Shown here: positions 24,613 through 33,853 of the stretch, piece by piece | How positions within the stretch are numbered: the stretch's first letter is position 1 | Layout: every line of letters begins with the position of its first letter | NCBI GenBank assembly: GCA_959608625.1 | Contig: CAUHQV010000004.1 | Span: 11,961-75,960, forward strand | DNA: 64,000 bases | Reading direction: 5' to 3' | Source of the DNA: an uncultured Flavobacteriales bacterium | GTDB taxonomy: Bacteria; Bacteroidota; Bacteroidia; Flavobacteriales; UBA1820 | Made by a program: the position numbers and the translations under genes | Notes under the pieces: generated by a model | Databases searched by the model: none | The model's input: only the letters and a program-made list of their open reading frames with translations | What the model was told of the DNA's origin: nothing

Positions 24613-25284
24613 TCAGTCCTGTGCCCCGGCTTTGAAACGCAGTACGGACAGCCAGGTAAATACGGAGAGGCTCAGGGTGATCCACAGCATCCAGGGCAGG
24701 AACCCGTTGTAGCTTTCCGGGTCGGATGAAATGTAGAACATCCTCAGTACGGCCACGGCGATCAGCGCCGCTACGATTTTCATCCGGACGGTAGGTTCCG
24801 TCAGGATCCAGGCCCCCAAATAGTAAGCGGCCAATCCGCACAAATACCAGGGGAGCATCGTCAGCAGGATACGGTCGGTCAGTTCGCGCGCCAGGAAGCT
24901 CCCGGTATAAAGCCCTATAGCCGATGCGCTGGCAGCAAAAACAGCTACCAGAAGTACTGTGCCGAACATGAGCATGGTAAACGTCATCCGCATCTGCGAC
25001 AGGGGCAGGTGCAGGGTCAGTTTCAGGCGTTTCTGGAGCATTTCGGGCAGGAATTGGGCGACGGCCACAGCCAGTCCCACGGTCGGGAAAACGTATTGCA
25101 TCACATCGACGAAGACCATATCGCGCCCGATCATCAACTCCCAGATGTGGGTCACATCCTTGATCGTGACGATGCGCGAGATGCGCATCAGGCAGTAAAC
25201 GGTAAAGGCGGCCACGACGGCGACCATGCACAGGTAACAAGTCCGCACTTTCAGCCACTCCTTGAAAAAGACAGCTTTATTCAT
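24613..25284 (-). CDS. ABC transporter permease subunit
   Basis: A 223-residue inner-membrane protein with six predicted helices and an N-terminal coupling segment MNKAVFFKEWLKVR, as in ABC-2-type permeases. It lies 19 bases after the ATPase gene and before the DUF4857 gene, so the three most likely form one transporter. No periplasmic binding protein is present in the operon, which points to export or to a mechanical role rather than import. There are no motifs for substrate assignment. Confidence 0.8.
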   Translation of the reverse strand: MNKAVFFKEWLKVRTCYLCMVAVVAAFTVYCLMRISRIVTIKDVTHIWELMIGRDMVFVDVMQYVFPTVGLAVAVAQFLPEMLQKRLKLTLHLPLSQMRMTFTMLMFGTVLLVAVFAASASAIGLYTGSFLARELTDRILLTMLPWYLCGLAAYYLGAWILTEPTVRMKIVAALIAVAVLRMFYISSDPESYNGFLPWMLWITLSLSVFTWLSVLRFKAGAQD

Positions 25285-25303
25285 CTTTCGGTTCGTTTTA
25301 GCG

Positions 25304-26194
25304 TTAGTATTTTCCCGTCAGGCCGATAAAGGCATCTTCGAGGTTGACCTTTTCGGCTTTCAGGCCGTCGAAAGAGATGCCGCTGCGCCGCAGGTAGTTC
25401 CCGACGTATTCTTCCCCTTCGAACGAAAAAGCTTCGCCGCTGTTCTTTATCACACCCGGGTGGTAGATACCGGGGTCGCCCGGAAGCTCGGTGTCCGGTT
25501 GTCCGGTGGTGAAGGTGTAGCGACGCAGGTTTTCCAGCAGATAGTTCACAGGCTGCTGAATGAGGATACGCCCGTAGTCCATCATGATGCAGTCGTCTAT
25601 CAGGCGCTCCATGTCGCTGATGATATGCGAGGTGAGGAATACCGTCTTATCTTCCGCCTTGGCGTATTCTTTCAGGTAGTCGATGAACAGGCGGCGGTAA
25701 CCCGGGTCCAAACCCATCGAAAAGTCGTCCAGCACCAGCAGGTCGGGATCCTGCGCCAGGATAAGCCCGAGAGTCACCTGGGAACGCTGTCCGCATGACA
25801 TGCGTGAGATGGGTTGCCCGGGGGCTACGTGGAGCTTTTCCATCAGCCCGTAGTAGGCGTCTTTTTTCCAGCGGGGATAAAAGGCGCTGTAGAATTTTTC
25901 CACCTGTCCGATGGTCATGAAACTATACTGTACGTGCCCTTCGATGAGTAGCCCGATGCGACGGCGCGTACCGGGATCCATGTATTTGATGTTTTCTCCG
26001 AAGATGAGACACTCCCCGGCGGCCGGCCGCAGATATCCGGAAAGGATATTGATGGTCGTGGTCTTGCCCGTCCCGTTCTTCCCCAGCAGCCCCAGTATCC
26101 GGCCTTTCGGCACGCTGAAGCTAAGGTTCTCGTAGATCAGCCGGGAACCGTAATAATGGGTCAGGTTCCGGCATTCGATGATGTTTTCCTGCAT
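25304..26194 (-). CDS. ABC transporter ATP-binding protein
   Basis: A 296-residue ABC ATPase. The ATG at 26194 gives MQENIIECRNLTHYYGSR, a standard beginning. Walker A is GKNGTGKTT near residue 40. Walker B is LLVLDDFSMGLD, with D in place of the usual catalytic E after LLVLD. The switch histidine is in TSHI. The signature reads MSCGQ in place of LSGGQ. Two changes at once, at the signature and next to Walker B, may mean slower hydrolysis or simply a divergent subfamily. It is translationally close to the barrel gene before it (17 bases) and the permease gene after it. Confidence 0.88.
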   Translation of the reverse strand: MQENIIECRNLTHYYGSRLIYENLSFSVPKGRILGLLGKNGTGKTTTINILSGYLRPAAGECLIFGENIKYMDPGTRRRIGLLIEGHVQYSFMTIGQVEKFYSAFYPRWKKDAYYGLMEKLHVAPGQPISRMSCGQRSQVTLGLILAQDPDLLVLDDFSMGLDPGYRRLFIDYLKEYAKAEDKTVFLTSHIISDMERLIDDCIMMDYGRILIQQPVNYLLENLRRYTFTTGQPDTELPGDPGIYHPGVIKNSGEAFSFEGEEYVGNYLRRSGISFDGLKAEKVNLEDAFIGLTGKY

Positions 26195-26211
26195 GTATTT
26201 TGTTTGATGTG

Positions 26212-27750
26212 TTATAACGATACGGAAAGCCCCAGGGAGGCTCCCCATCTTTTGGTCCCTTCTTTCCCGAAAGCGTATCCGCCGGCCGCTTCTATTTTCA
26301 GCCCGAAACTTTTGACGGGCACGGTATAGTCCGCAGACAGGCTTACGCGGGTATAATCCTTTTTCAGATAGTCGTACAAGGGGATAAGCATATTTTGGAC
26401 GACGATCTCGTCGTCCCCGGTGGGGGCGAGGAGGCTCGCGTCGGTATTGGCTTTGTGTTCGGCGGAAAGACGGGCCGAAAAACTGTTTTCTTTCCATGCC
26501 TTTCGCAGGCCGAAATTGGCCCCGAAACGGATGTCGGATATTTCCATGTGGTACTGCGGCTGGGTGAATTTTTCTTCCCAACTGCTGAAACCGGCCTGTA
26601 CGCCATACCACAGGCAGAACCGCTCGGATATGCCCTGCCGGTATTCCCCGTGCAGCCACCCGTTGGCTCCTGTGATCTTGTTCCGTAGCGTTTTGTTGAG
26701 AAAACGCCATACTTGTACGCCGGTCTGCTGATCGCTTTCCACACGCTCATAGAGGCTTTCGTACCCTTTCTGCTGCCAGGCTTCCGCGGTCAGCGTCACC
26801 GTGAGGGCGGAGAGGCCCATCGTGCGGCGGTAAGCCCCGCGCAGCTCGGCCCCGATCCGCGAAGTGTTGAACGGGATACGGTTGTCCGATTCTTCGGTGT
26901 TGATACTACGATAACGGAAAGCCGCCGTCAGGTCGAAAGCGTTCTTCCCGCTTTTTTCCCATTGCAGCCCGGCCAGTACGCCGTCGCTGCGGTAATAGCG
27001 GGCGAAAGACGATTCCCCTTTGGAGAACATACGGTCGAAAAGGCCCATACCGCGCATCAGGTAAAATACGTAAGTCCGGCTCGGTTCTTTCACCGAAATG
27101 TTGACATGCTGCTTGTAGAACGTGTATTCCACAAAAGCGCCTATGCGTTGCGTTTCACTGAGGCGCAAAGTCCACCCCGGGTTCAGTACCAGGGTAGAGG
27201 TGGTGTTCTTGGGCCGGGGGTCGCGCGAACGGTGTGCCATATCGCCGGTGTATTCCACCCGCAGTCCGGCCGTATGGCGGCCGATATACCGGGAATAGCT
27301 GCCCGAAAGATGGTACGTCTCGTTCACATAATCGCCGCCCACAACGTCCCCTACGATATAGGGATACAACATCCATACGTCGCTCACATCGGTCCAGCGG
27401 GTGTTCTTCCGGGTGCCGGTGGTAAAGGTCGCTTCGCCGGAAAAAATACTTTTCCCTTTCTGTACGCCGTATCCTCTGGCGTAGATGTGGAACCGGTTGC
27501 CGCCGTCGCCCTCGAACGGACTGTTGAGCCCATCGGAATCCCAATAGGAGAACGAGGCCGCCACTTCCGTCTGGGCCGGAGTATCCAGCGAACCGTACGA
27601 GGTAGGGTTTACTCGGTAGCCCTGCCTCCAGACAGGGGAATCGAGGGTGTCCCGCGGGACACCCTCCGATTCCCCCAGGATCTGGGAGTAGGCGTTTACG
27701 GCACTGATGCCGGTAAACAGGACAACGCATGTAAGTTGTTTAAAAGTCAT
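26212..27750 (-). CDS. DUF6850-family outer-membrane beta-barrel protein
   Basis: A 512-residue exported protein: N-terminal signal peptide (MTFKQLTCVVLFTGISAVNAYSQ is cleaved near residue 22), many alternating amphipathic beta strands rich in aromatic residues, and a C-terminus GASLGLSVSL that fits an outer-membrane barrel. I recognise it as the DUF6850 family found with DUF4876 lipoproteins and TonB-dependent receptors. It starts one base after the DUF4876 gene, so translation is coupled. Likely a second outer-membrane pore or binding partner of the receptor system; function not established. Confidence 0.72.
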   Translation of the reverse strand: MTFKQLTCVVLFTGISAVNAYSQILGESEGVPRDTLDSPVWRQGYRVNPTSYGSLDTPAQTEVAASFSYWDSDGLNSPFEGDGGNRFHIYARGYGVQKGKSIFSGEATFTTGTRKNTRWTDVSDVWMLYPYIVGDVVGGDYVNETYHLSGSYSRYIGRHTAGLRVEYTGDMAHRSRDPRPKNTTSTLVLNPGWTLRLSETQRIGAFVEYTFYKQHVNISVKEPSRTYVFYLMRGMGLFDRMFSKGESSFARYYRSDGVLAGLQWEKSGKNAFDLTAAFRYRSINTEESDNRIPFNTSRIGAELRGAYRRTMGLSALTVTLTAEAWQQKGYESLYERVESDQQTGVQVWRFLNKTLRNKITGANGWLHGEYRQGISERFCLWYGVQAGFSSWEEKFTQPQYHMEISDIRFGANFGLRKAWKENSFSARLSAEHKANTDASLLAPTGDDEIVVQNMLIPLYDYLKKDYTRVSLSADYTVPVKSFGLKIEAAGGYAFGKEGTKRWGASLGLSVSL

Positions 27751-27751
27751 T

Positions 27752-29002
27752 TTATTCCTTTACTTCGTAAGGAGAAAGCTCCTGGTTGGGGCGGAAGTCG
27801 TTCGACGAGTTGTTGGTATCCTGGAGGATATAACGCCCGTCGGCCGTTTTTTCTTTCACCTTGCGGGATACGCACAGGCCGGTGTAAGAGCCGCTTTCAC
27901 CCGCATTTGCACCTACATAGGTATAGCCGGCATCCACCGAAGAGGGCAGCGAAGGATTATTCAGGGCCGATCCGTTGGGGGCCAGCTGTACGCCGTCGAT
28001 GATCATTTCGGTAGGGATGGGGTACATTTCCTTGGACGTGCCCGAAGGGTAGATAATATCGGTCTTCAGGCTGTTCATAAAGGCGGTGATATCGCCTGTG
28101 GGACGCAGGATGAAGTAGGCCCGGTTGCTCTGTACCGAGAACGAGTTGATAGTCTTGGAATAACCGTACAGGTTGATCATGTTGGGTACTTCGGGTACGT
28201 CTACGTCCAAAGCATGGTCGTCGTACCACTCGAAATCGGCCTTGGACATGTCGGATTTGCTGGACCCGCCGCTGGCCTCGGTATGATTGAGCCCCTGGCT
28301 GGCCACCACGAAGCATTTACCGGGCTGAACGGGGTGCTGTTTCCCGGTACCGGGTACTTGCAGCAGCATATCGGGAACCACCTTTCCGGGAAGCAGATTG
28401 CCCAGGTAGGATTGGTCCATATTGTCGTTGGTAAATTTGGACGACATGGCGATAATCAGGCTGTCGGCATAGAGTACCTGGTCCGAGTTGTTGTACAGGG
28501 TGATGTACTGGTCGTACATATAGGCCTTTCCGGCATCCGTGCGGCAGCCGGAGGTATATACCTCTTTGATGACCCATCCGCCGCTTACCGTGGCGATCTC
28601 CGGGATCACAGGGGGCAGTACCACGCCGGCGCCTTCCACCGGCATCATGATGCTCTGGCTGGTCAGGTTGTACTGGTAAAGGGTTTCTTTGCCGTTGGCC
28701 TGGTACGTGCCGGAAACAGCTACGTTGTAGATGCCTTCTTCGACCTTGGCCTTGGCTATGCCTTGGGCGTCGGTCTTGACCGGGGTCTTAGCCTGGGTGG
28801 CGGTGTTGGTGAAGACCACGTCGAATCCGACAGCCGGATCGCCGGCCGAAGCCTTGGTGCCCGGGGTAACGGGTTCGGGCACTTCATTGGCCGGAAGGTT
28901 CACGGTAAGCGCCACATCCACCAGGGTGGGGGTGTTGTCCTTGCTGCAGCCTGCCAGAATGAGCAGGGGGAGCAGGAGCAGGGTAAATACGGTTTTTTTC
29001 AT
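27752..29002 (-). CDS. DUF4876-family lipoprotein
   Basis: A 416-residue lipoprotein: signal MKKTVFTLLLLPLLILAGC with the lipobox LAGC, then a beta-sandwich (about residues 25-110, VALTVNLPAN to GIYNVAVSGTY) like carboxypeptidase regulatory or Cna-B domains. A second domain (about 140-410) runs from GWVIKEVYTSG and YITLYNNSDQVLYAD to the end. The final SRKVKEKTADGRYILQDTNN block resembles the end of lamin-tail-type domains. It lies between the receptor and barrel genes and is a probable surface-exposed partner of the receptor, comparable in position to SusD-like proteins but unrelated to them. Confidence 0.8.
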   Translation of the reverse strand: MKKTVFTLLLLPLLILAGCSKDNTPTLVDVALTVNLPANEVPEPVTPGTKASAGDPAVGFDVVFTNTATQAKTPVKTDAQGIAKAKVEEGIYNVAVSGTYQANGKETLYQYNLTSQSIMMPVEGAGVVLPPVIPEIATVSGGWVIKEVYTSGCRTDAGKAYMYDQYITLYNNSDQVLYADSLIIAMSSKFTNDNMDQSYLGNLLPGKVVPDMLLQVPGTGKQHPVQPGKCFVVASQGLNHTEASGGSSKSDMSKADFEWYDDHALDVDVPEVPNMINLYGYSKTINSFSVQSNRAYFILRPTGDITAFMNSLKTDIIYPSGTSKEMYPIPTEMIIDGVQLAPNGSALNNPSLPSSVDAGYTYVGANAGESGSYTGLCVSRKVKEKTADGRYILQDTNNSSNDFRPNQELSPYEVKE

Positions 29003-29029
29003 CTGATTATTATTTATTTAGGATTAATA

Positions 29030-31765
29030 CTAAAGTTTGATCTGCATTTCGGCCCCGAAGAACGGCACGACCCACCGCCGAGTTTCGGTATTGAGGTTGG
29101 TGCGGTAGCGGGGGTTGTAGTCCCACAGGCGGTTGACGAAGAACGAGGCCTTGAGGTTTTTCCCGATCTCTTTCGACGCCTTGAGATTTAGGCTGATCGA
29201 TACCGGGCTTTTGTTCGGTTGGAAATACCCGTCCGAAAAGCTGAGTATGATGCTCGAGAATTGCGGGTCGGAAGCCATTTCCGGCAGGAACGGCCGCTCG
29301 ATGCCGTCCATGCTGATGTACGAAGTGGGCAGTCCCGAGAATTTCTTGGACCAGCTCCGCGAGAACCATACCATCTGTACCATCGCCGAGAAATAGAGTT
29401 TAAAGCGCGGGATATGGGTATTGAGCCAGATGTTGGTGTTAAACTGTTCCCGGAAGGTGCTGTAATCCCAGTCGTAGATGCCCACGTACGGGTAGGGCTT
29501 GCCCATATAAAGGCCGCCCGGGTATTTCTGCATAGGCAGGCTGTTGTCGTACAGAGAGCGGTAATAGGCCCCGTTGATGGTCACTGAAGTGCGTATTACG
29601 GGTATTTCGGGAATGGTGACGCTGTATTCCAGGCCGTTCTTGACCGTGCGCTCGCTGTTCATCGGAGTGGCATAGCTCAGCAACAGGGTTGCCTCTTCGG
29701 TGTTGAAATCACTGAGCGAGGGCTTTCCATCGACCGGCTCTTTGAGTGTCGTGTATTTGGTGTACGGGAACGAATAGTAGCGGGTCCGGTAGGCGAAACC
29801 GCTGGTGGACTCTTCGCGGAACGCGGTAAAGGAAAAAATGTATTTGCCCAGGGTGAAGTCCATCCCGGCCTCGTACTTGTTGTTCTTGTTGGGTTTGAGG
29901 GCCGGGTTCGTCCGGTCTGTGACCGAAGTGTTCGTCCATAGCACCCGGTTGGCTTCGGTCTGGGAATAGTAATTGAGTACGATCACGTCGTTATACGACT
30001 CCTGTGGATACAGGTAATCCAGCGTCGGCATCTTTACCTGCCGTCCGTAACCGCCCCGAAGGGCTATCGTAAGGGACATATTGCCCACGCTTACGGACGG
30101 AAAGGTCCAGGTGGCGTTCACACGGGGCTCCGGATATACCCGTCCCTGCAATTCGTATTCTCCGGGCAGGTTTCCCAGCATGGTCAGGCGGATACCGGCC
30201 GTAATGGCCAGGCGGCTGCCCCCGATAGGGGCCATGAATTTCTCTTCGGCGAAAAAGGCCGTACGCACCATAGCCGGCACATCGTTGTACGGGCGCGGAC
30301 GGGATGCATAGGTAGAGGTAGGATAGGGTGGGAAGGCGGCGTCATACAGCATCCCGCGGCCCAGGTTTTTGTCTATGCCGGTCTCCAGGCCCACCATCAG
30401 GCGGTTGGTCGTCCTTTTGGCCGTAAAGATGTTCACCGCGTTTAGCTGGGCGAAGAAACTGAAAGGCTGGTCTTCGTTCTTGTAGTGGGACAAGTATTGG
30501 GCCGGCAGGTAGGCGCCTTCGTGCTCGCCGGGAGTGGTGGCTGTGGGGTAAGGTATTACCCCGTTGGGGGCTACGATCATATCGCGGCGCAGGATGCTGG
30601 AGGTATAATCGGCCGATACGACCAGCTCCATATGGTTTATCGCTTTGGTATTCACGTCCCACAGACCGTTGTAAGTGAGCATGAACCGGTTGAACGAAGC
30701 GCTGTACTTGTCTGTCTTAGGGGTCAGGTCCGGGTCGTTCTTCTGACTGTCCAGCGTCCCGATATAATAAAGGGTGAGGTTGTTGGCCAGACTTCCTCCC
30801 AGGAAGGCGGATTTTTTGGTGTAATTGGCTTGGAAAGAGATCCGGGTGTATTTTTCGAGGTTGTCGCGCACATCGGGCCGCCCTTGTGTCACGTCCAGTC
30901 CCAGGTACAGCGATCCGGATTTTTTGCCCAAGCTGAATCCTTTACCCACGTAGAGCAGTTTGTTTAGCGGGTCGGCTTTGATACGGATACTCAAGGGAGC
31001 TACACCGGATTTGGGTTTGAGGATAACTACCCCGGAGGACAGGTCGCCGTATTTGACCGAGGAAATACCCTGTACAACCTCCACCTGCTCCATGTGGTCG
31101 GTGGATATTTGCCGAAGGTCGACCCCTCCGCCCACTGTCGAACGATCGCTGGCCTTATCGTCCGGCAAGCGGAACAGGGTGGCATTATTGGACATAGGGG
31201 CCCCGTTGGAAATGATGGCCGTTCCGAGGGCGGTATTGGCGTCGCTGCCGGCTTGCCGGGAGGCCATTTGTTCTTTCCCGCTTATATTGGAATCGGTGGA
31301 TAAATACCCGGGAAGCAGTTGGAATATATCGCTCAGGCTGGAAGGTTGGATGTATTCCAGGGCGGCCTGGGTGATGGTAGACGAAGAAGTTCCGCTGGTG
31401 GGCTTACTTACCGCCATGACCGTCACTTCGGCCAGGTCGAGGGATTGCGGCTCCATCCGGATGTCGAGGCGGATATTTTCTTTGGCGTCCACTTCAAGGT
31501 TTACCGGGCTGTAGCCCAGGTAGCTGACCGTCATGTGGTAGGCACCGCGGGGAATATTGTGCAGCGCAAAGCGGCCTTTTTCGTCCGTGACGGTTACCAG
31601 CGACAGTTCGTCGATGCGTACCGTAGCGAAAACGATAGGCTCTCCGGTCTTTTTATCTGTAACGTGCCCTTCGACGGTTATTTTGTTCTGGGCGGACACT
31701 TCGCCTGGGAAGGCCGAAAACAAGAATACCGTAAGGAACGCAGTAAAAAATATTTTTCCGATCAT
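29030..31765 (-). CDS. TonB-dependent outer-membrane receptor with N-terminal carboxypeptidase-like domain
   Basis: A 911-residue TonB-dependent transporter. In order: signal peptide cleaved after VSA near residue 25; a carboxypeptidase-regulatory-like domain (about 28-112, VEGHVTDKKTGEPIVFATV); a plug domain (about 115-260, with VEVVQGISSVKYGDLSSGVV); and a 22-strand-type barrel ending FGAEMQIKL. It is the first gene of the operon with DUF4876, DUF6850, ABC ATPase, permease and DUF4857. A weak promoter may lie at 31811-31841 (TTG, 20 bases, CACCTTTG). There is no adjacent SusD homologue or glycoside hydrolase, so a metal, cofactor or peptide substrate is more likely than a glycan; this is inference. 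Confidence 0.88.
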   Translation of the reverse strand: MIGKIFFTAFLTVFLFSAFPGEVSAQNKITVEGHVTDKKTGEPIVFATVRIDELSLVTVTDEKGRFALHNIPRGAYHMTVSYLGYSPVNLEVDAKENIRLDIRMEPQSLDLAEVTVMAVSKPTSGTSSSTITQAALEYIQPSSLSDIFQLLPGYLSTDSNISGKEQMASRQAGSDANTALGTAIISNGAPMSNNATLFRLPDDKASDRSTVGGGVDLRQISTDHMEQVEVVQGISSVKYGDLSSGVVILKPKSGVAPLSIRIKADPLNKLLYVGKGFSLGKKSGSLYLGLDVTQGRPDVRDNLEKYTRISFQANYTKKSAFLGGSLANNLTLYYIGTLDSQKNDPDLTPKTDKYSASFNRFMLTYNGLWDVNTKAINHMELVVSADYTSSILRRDMIVAPNGVIPYPTATTPGEHEGAYLPAQYLSHYKNEDQPFSFFAQLNAVNIFTAKRTTNRLMVGLETGIDKNLGRGMLYDAAFPPYPTSTYASRPRPYNDVPAMVRTAFFAEEKFMAPIGGSRLAITAGIRLTMLGNLPGEYELQGRVYPEPRVNATWTFPSVSVGNMSLTIALRGGYGRQVKMPTLDYLYPQESYNDVIVLNYYSQTEANRVLWTNTSVTDRTNPALKPNKNNKYEAGMDFTLGKYIFSFTAFREESTSGFAYRTRYYSFPYTKYTTLKEPVDGKPSLSDFNTEEATLLLSYATPMNSERTVKNGLEYSVTIPEIPVIRTSVTINGAYYRSLYDNSLPMQKYPGGLYMGKPYPYVGIYDWDYSTFREQFNTNIWLNTHIPRFKLYFSAMVQMVWFSRSWSKKFSGLPTSYISMDGIERPFLPEMASDPQFSSIILSFSDGYFQPNKSPVSISLNLKASKEIGKNLKASFFVNRLWDYNPRYRTNLNTETRRWVVPFFGAEMQIKL

Positions 31766-31842
31766 CTTTGTCGCCGCGCGAAGGCTGTGGCTATTCTACG
31801 CGAGCGATTGCAAAGGTGCAAAGGGTAAAGAATCGTTACAAT

Positions 31843-31867
31843 CCCCCATTTTGGGTAAAACAGGGGG
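31843..31867. other. Imperfect hairpin between mutY and the receptor operon
   Basis: Five C pair with five G around an inner TTTT/AAAA stem with a GGGT loop. There is no T run on either strand, so this is not clearly a terminator. It lies just upstream of the possible promoter of the receptor operon and could be an operator or part of the mutY transcript end. Confidence 0.35.
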
Positions 31868-31908
31868 CGGATATCCTTATAATTTGTTAGAAAGGGGAAT
31901 CCCGGAGG

Positions 31909-32973
31909 CTATTTTGATCGCTTCAGGCTGGATTTTAAAAAAGCCTCTATCGGGCGGGGTACAGCCAAATGCGGAATGTCTTGTGGAGAAACAGACATGT
32001 AATTGTCCAGGCCAGATCCCGAACTGTGGATCGCAATAGTAAGAAAGCGGATGTGCAGTACCTGGTGGGACAGTATATGCCGGATTTCAGGGGAAACAGA
32101 GAGGATTTCAGGCTTTCCGGTCCCACTGAATAATAATTGGAACCCGGGCTGGCCTTGAAGATCATCCGGGCTGGTGGGGCCATCCGTTTCTATCAGGGGA
32201 AATTCATAAAGTCCCTGCCAGATATCCTTTCCGCTCCGCCGGTGCATCCAGGTGCGCCCTTCGCACAGGATGTGAAAATAATAAAAATACCGGCCCCGTA
32301 CGGCTGTACGGCCTTTTTTTACCGGCAGTTCGCCAATGCGCCCGGCGGAGAGCCCGAGGCATTTGGCCTCCAAAGGGCATACGGAGCAGTCCGGTGTTCC
32401 CGGAGTGCATTGCAGGGCCCCGAAATCCATGATAGCCTGATTGTATTCCCCGGGATGCCGCTCGTCTAACTGCGCAGCGGCCAGTTCGGAAAAATACCGT
32501 TTACCTGCGGTACTGTCGATAGGTAGGTCTATGTTGAAAATACGGGCGAGTACCCGGTATACATTTCCGTCCACCGCTGCCAGGGGCATTCCGTAAGCGG
32601 CGGAACAAATGGCGGCTGCCGTATAGTCGCCAATACCTTTGAGTGCGCGCACTTCCTGATAAGAAGCGGGAAAACGCCCTCCGTATTTTTCCTCGATCGT
32701 GCGGGCAGCTGCGAGGAGATTCCGGGCACGGCTGTAATACCCTAGTCCCTGCCAGTACTTCAATACTTCATCCTGAGAGGCGGCAGCTAAAGAAGAGACG
32801 GCGGGAAAGCGCTCGACAAAGCGTAGATAATAATCCATTCCCTGTGCCACACGCGTCTGCTGAAGGATGACCTCCGATATCCATATTTTATACGGATTGC
32901 GGGTTTCCCGCCAGGGGAGCGGCCTTTTATGGGTGGCATACCACTTCAATAACTCTTTGCTGATCTCCGACAT
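31909..32973 (-). CDS. mutY: A/G-specific adenine glycosylase MutY
   Basis: MutY removes adenine mispaired with 8-oxoguanine. The ATG at 32973 (MSEISKELLKWY) was chosen; nine codons further up there is another start with no better support. Seen are the catalytic glutamate in WISEVILQQTRV, the helix-hairpin-helix LKGIGDYTAAAI with AVDGNVYRVLARI, the [4Fe-4S] motif C-x8-C-x2-C-x5-C (CTPGTPDCSVCPLEAKC), and a C-terminal NUDIX-like domain from about residue 230 that recognises 8-oxoG. The 354 residues are normal. It is a single gene, downstream of the tRNA pair but separated from it by a terminator. Confidence 0.95.
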   Translation of the reverse strand: MSEISKELLKWYATHKRPLPWRETRNPYKIWISEVILQQTRVAQGMDYYLRFVERFPAVSSLAAASQDEVLKYWQGLGYYSRARNLLAAARTIEEKYGGRFPASYQEVRALKGIGDYTAAAICSAAYGMPLAAVDGNVYRVLARIFNIDLPIDSTAGKRYFSELAAAQLDERHPGEYNQAIMDFGALQCTPGTPDCSVCPLEAKCLGLSAGRIGELPVKKGRTAVRGRYFYYFHILCEGRTWMHRRSGKDIWQGLYEFPLIETDGPTSPDDLQGQPGFQLLFSGTGKPEILSVSPEIRHILSHQVLHIRFLTIAIHSSGSGLDNYMSVSPQDIPHLAVPRPIEAFLKSSLKRSK

Positions 32974-33061
32974 ACTTTGTATATGCAAACTGTTTTGCAA
33001 AAATGGGAAAACAACCCCGTCCCGGCAAATGGTTTATTCCGGTTAACAGATACCCGGTACG

Positions 33062-33089
33062 AAAAAACCCTCCTGAAATGGGAGGGTTT
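33062..33089 (-). terminator. Terminator of the tRNA-Tyr/tRNA-Gly transcript
   Basis: A 9-bp stem (AAACCCTCC/GGAGGGTTT, 33065-33073 with 33081-33089) followed on the minus strand by TTTTTT. Confidence 0.85.
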
Positions 33090-33109
33090 ATATGCAAAGC
33101 AATTTGTCT

Positions 33110-33185
33110 TGGAGCGGAAGACGAGGTTCGAACTCGCGACATTCAGCTTGGAAGGCTGACGCTCTACCAACTGAGCTACTTCCGC
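33110..33185 (-). tRNA. tRNA-Gly (anticodon TCC)
   Basis: A cloverleaf on the minus strand: acceptor GCGGAAG/CTTCCGC, D arm GCTC/GAGC, anticodon loop CTTCCAA, T loop TTCGAAC, discriminator T, and CCA encoded at 33110-33112. It lies 14 bases after tRNA-Tyr in one transcript. Confidence 0.96.
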
Positions 33186-33199
33186 AATCTAGAAAAATG

Positions 33200-33282
33200 T
33201 GGGCGAAGATGGATTCGAACCACCGTAGTCGTAAGACAGCAGATTTACAGTCTGCCCCATTTGGCCACTCTGGTATTCGCCC
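33200..33282 (-). tRNA. tRNA-Tyr (anticodon GTA)
   Basis: An 83-base cloverleaf on the minus strand with acceptor GGGCGAA/TTCGCCC, anticodon loop CTGTAAA, a long variable arm as expected for bacterial tRNA-Tyr, T loop TTCGAAT and discriminator A. CCA is not encoded. It is the first gene of a two-tRNA transcript. Confidence 0.96.
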
Positions 33283-33308
33283 GTATGCAAAGAACTTCGT
33301 TGCGGTTG

Positions 33309-33338
33309 CAAATATACGTATATTTTTTAATCTGCAAG
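33309..33338 (-). promoter_or_regulatory. Promoter of the tRNA-Tyr/tRNA-Gly genes
   Basis: On the minus strand CTTG, 18 bases, then TATATTTG, 26 bases before tRNA-Tyr. The -7 element is perfect; the spacer is one or two bases short. Confidence 0.6.
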
Positions 33339-33514
33339 CCCCTGTGTGCTATTTTTTCGCAAAAAATCGCTAAAGGATTCAGGAAAAGCTGGGTACACAA
33401 TCCTGTTTGAGAGCTTGCAGGAGGGATAAAATGATTTGCAGCAAAGGGGAGGGCGGAGCCGGGTAAACGGATTTTACCGTATATTTACCGGTATAAAATA
33501 ATTCTGCCGAAAAA

Positions 33515-33853
33515 ATGAAGCGTTGCAAGATAACGATCCTCAAAAGAACCCTCCAGGAAGATTTGGCCAGAGAATATGCCGGGCCTGGATTTACGAAATG
33601 CCCAATGATGAAGGAAGGGCAGGTATTCTATGCCGACTATGCCAAACCCGACGGATTTTGCGATGAGGCGTGGAAAGCGGTGTACCAATACGTTTTCGCT
33701 TTGTCGCATGGCTCCGGTACGTTCTATTACGGGGATTGGATCACCAAGGAAGGCGTGGCTATCTGTTCGTGCAACGACGGCCTGCGCCCGGTGATCATCA
33801 AGATCGAGCGGACGGACGAAGAGTCGTCCATCGATTACCAGCCGGTGGAATAA
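33515..33853 (+). CDS. TIGR04076-family protein
   Basis: A 112-residue soluble protein that fits the small TIGR04076 family of unknown function: MKRCKITILKRTLQEDLAREY at the start, CPMMKEGQ in the middle, then FCDEAWKAVYQYVFALSHG and the C-terminal CSCNDGLRPVIIKIER. The cysteines in CPMM, FCDEAW and CSCNDG are conserved in the family and could bind a metal. A TATATTTA -7-like element lies at 33480-33487. The gene stands alone between the tRNAs and pepD. Confidence 0.82.
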   Translation: MKRCKITILKRTLQEDLAREYAGPGFTKCPMMKEGQVFYADYAKPDGFCDEAWKAVYQYVFALSHGSGTFYYGDWITKEGVAICSCNDGLRPVIIKIERTDEESSIDYQPVE

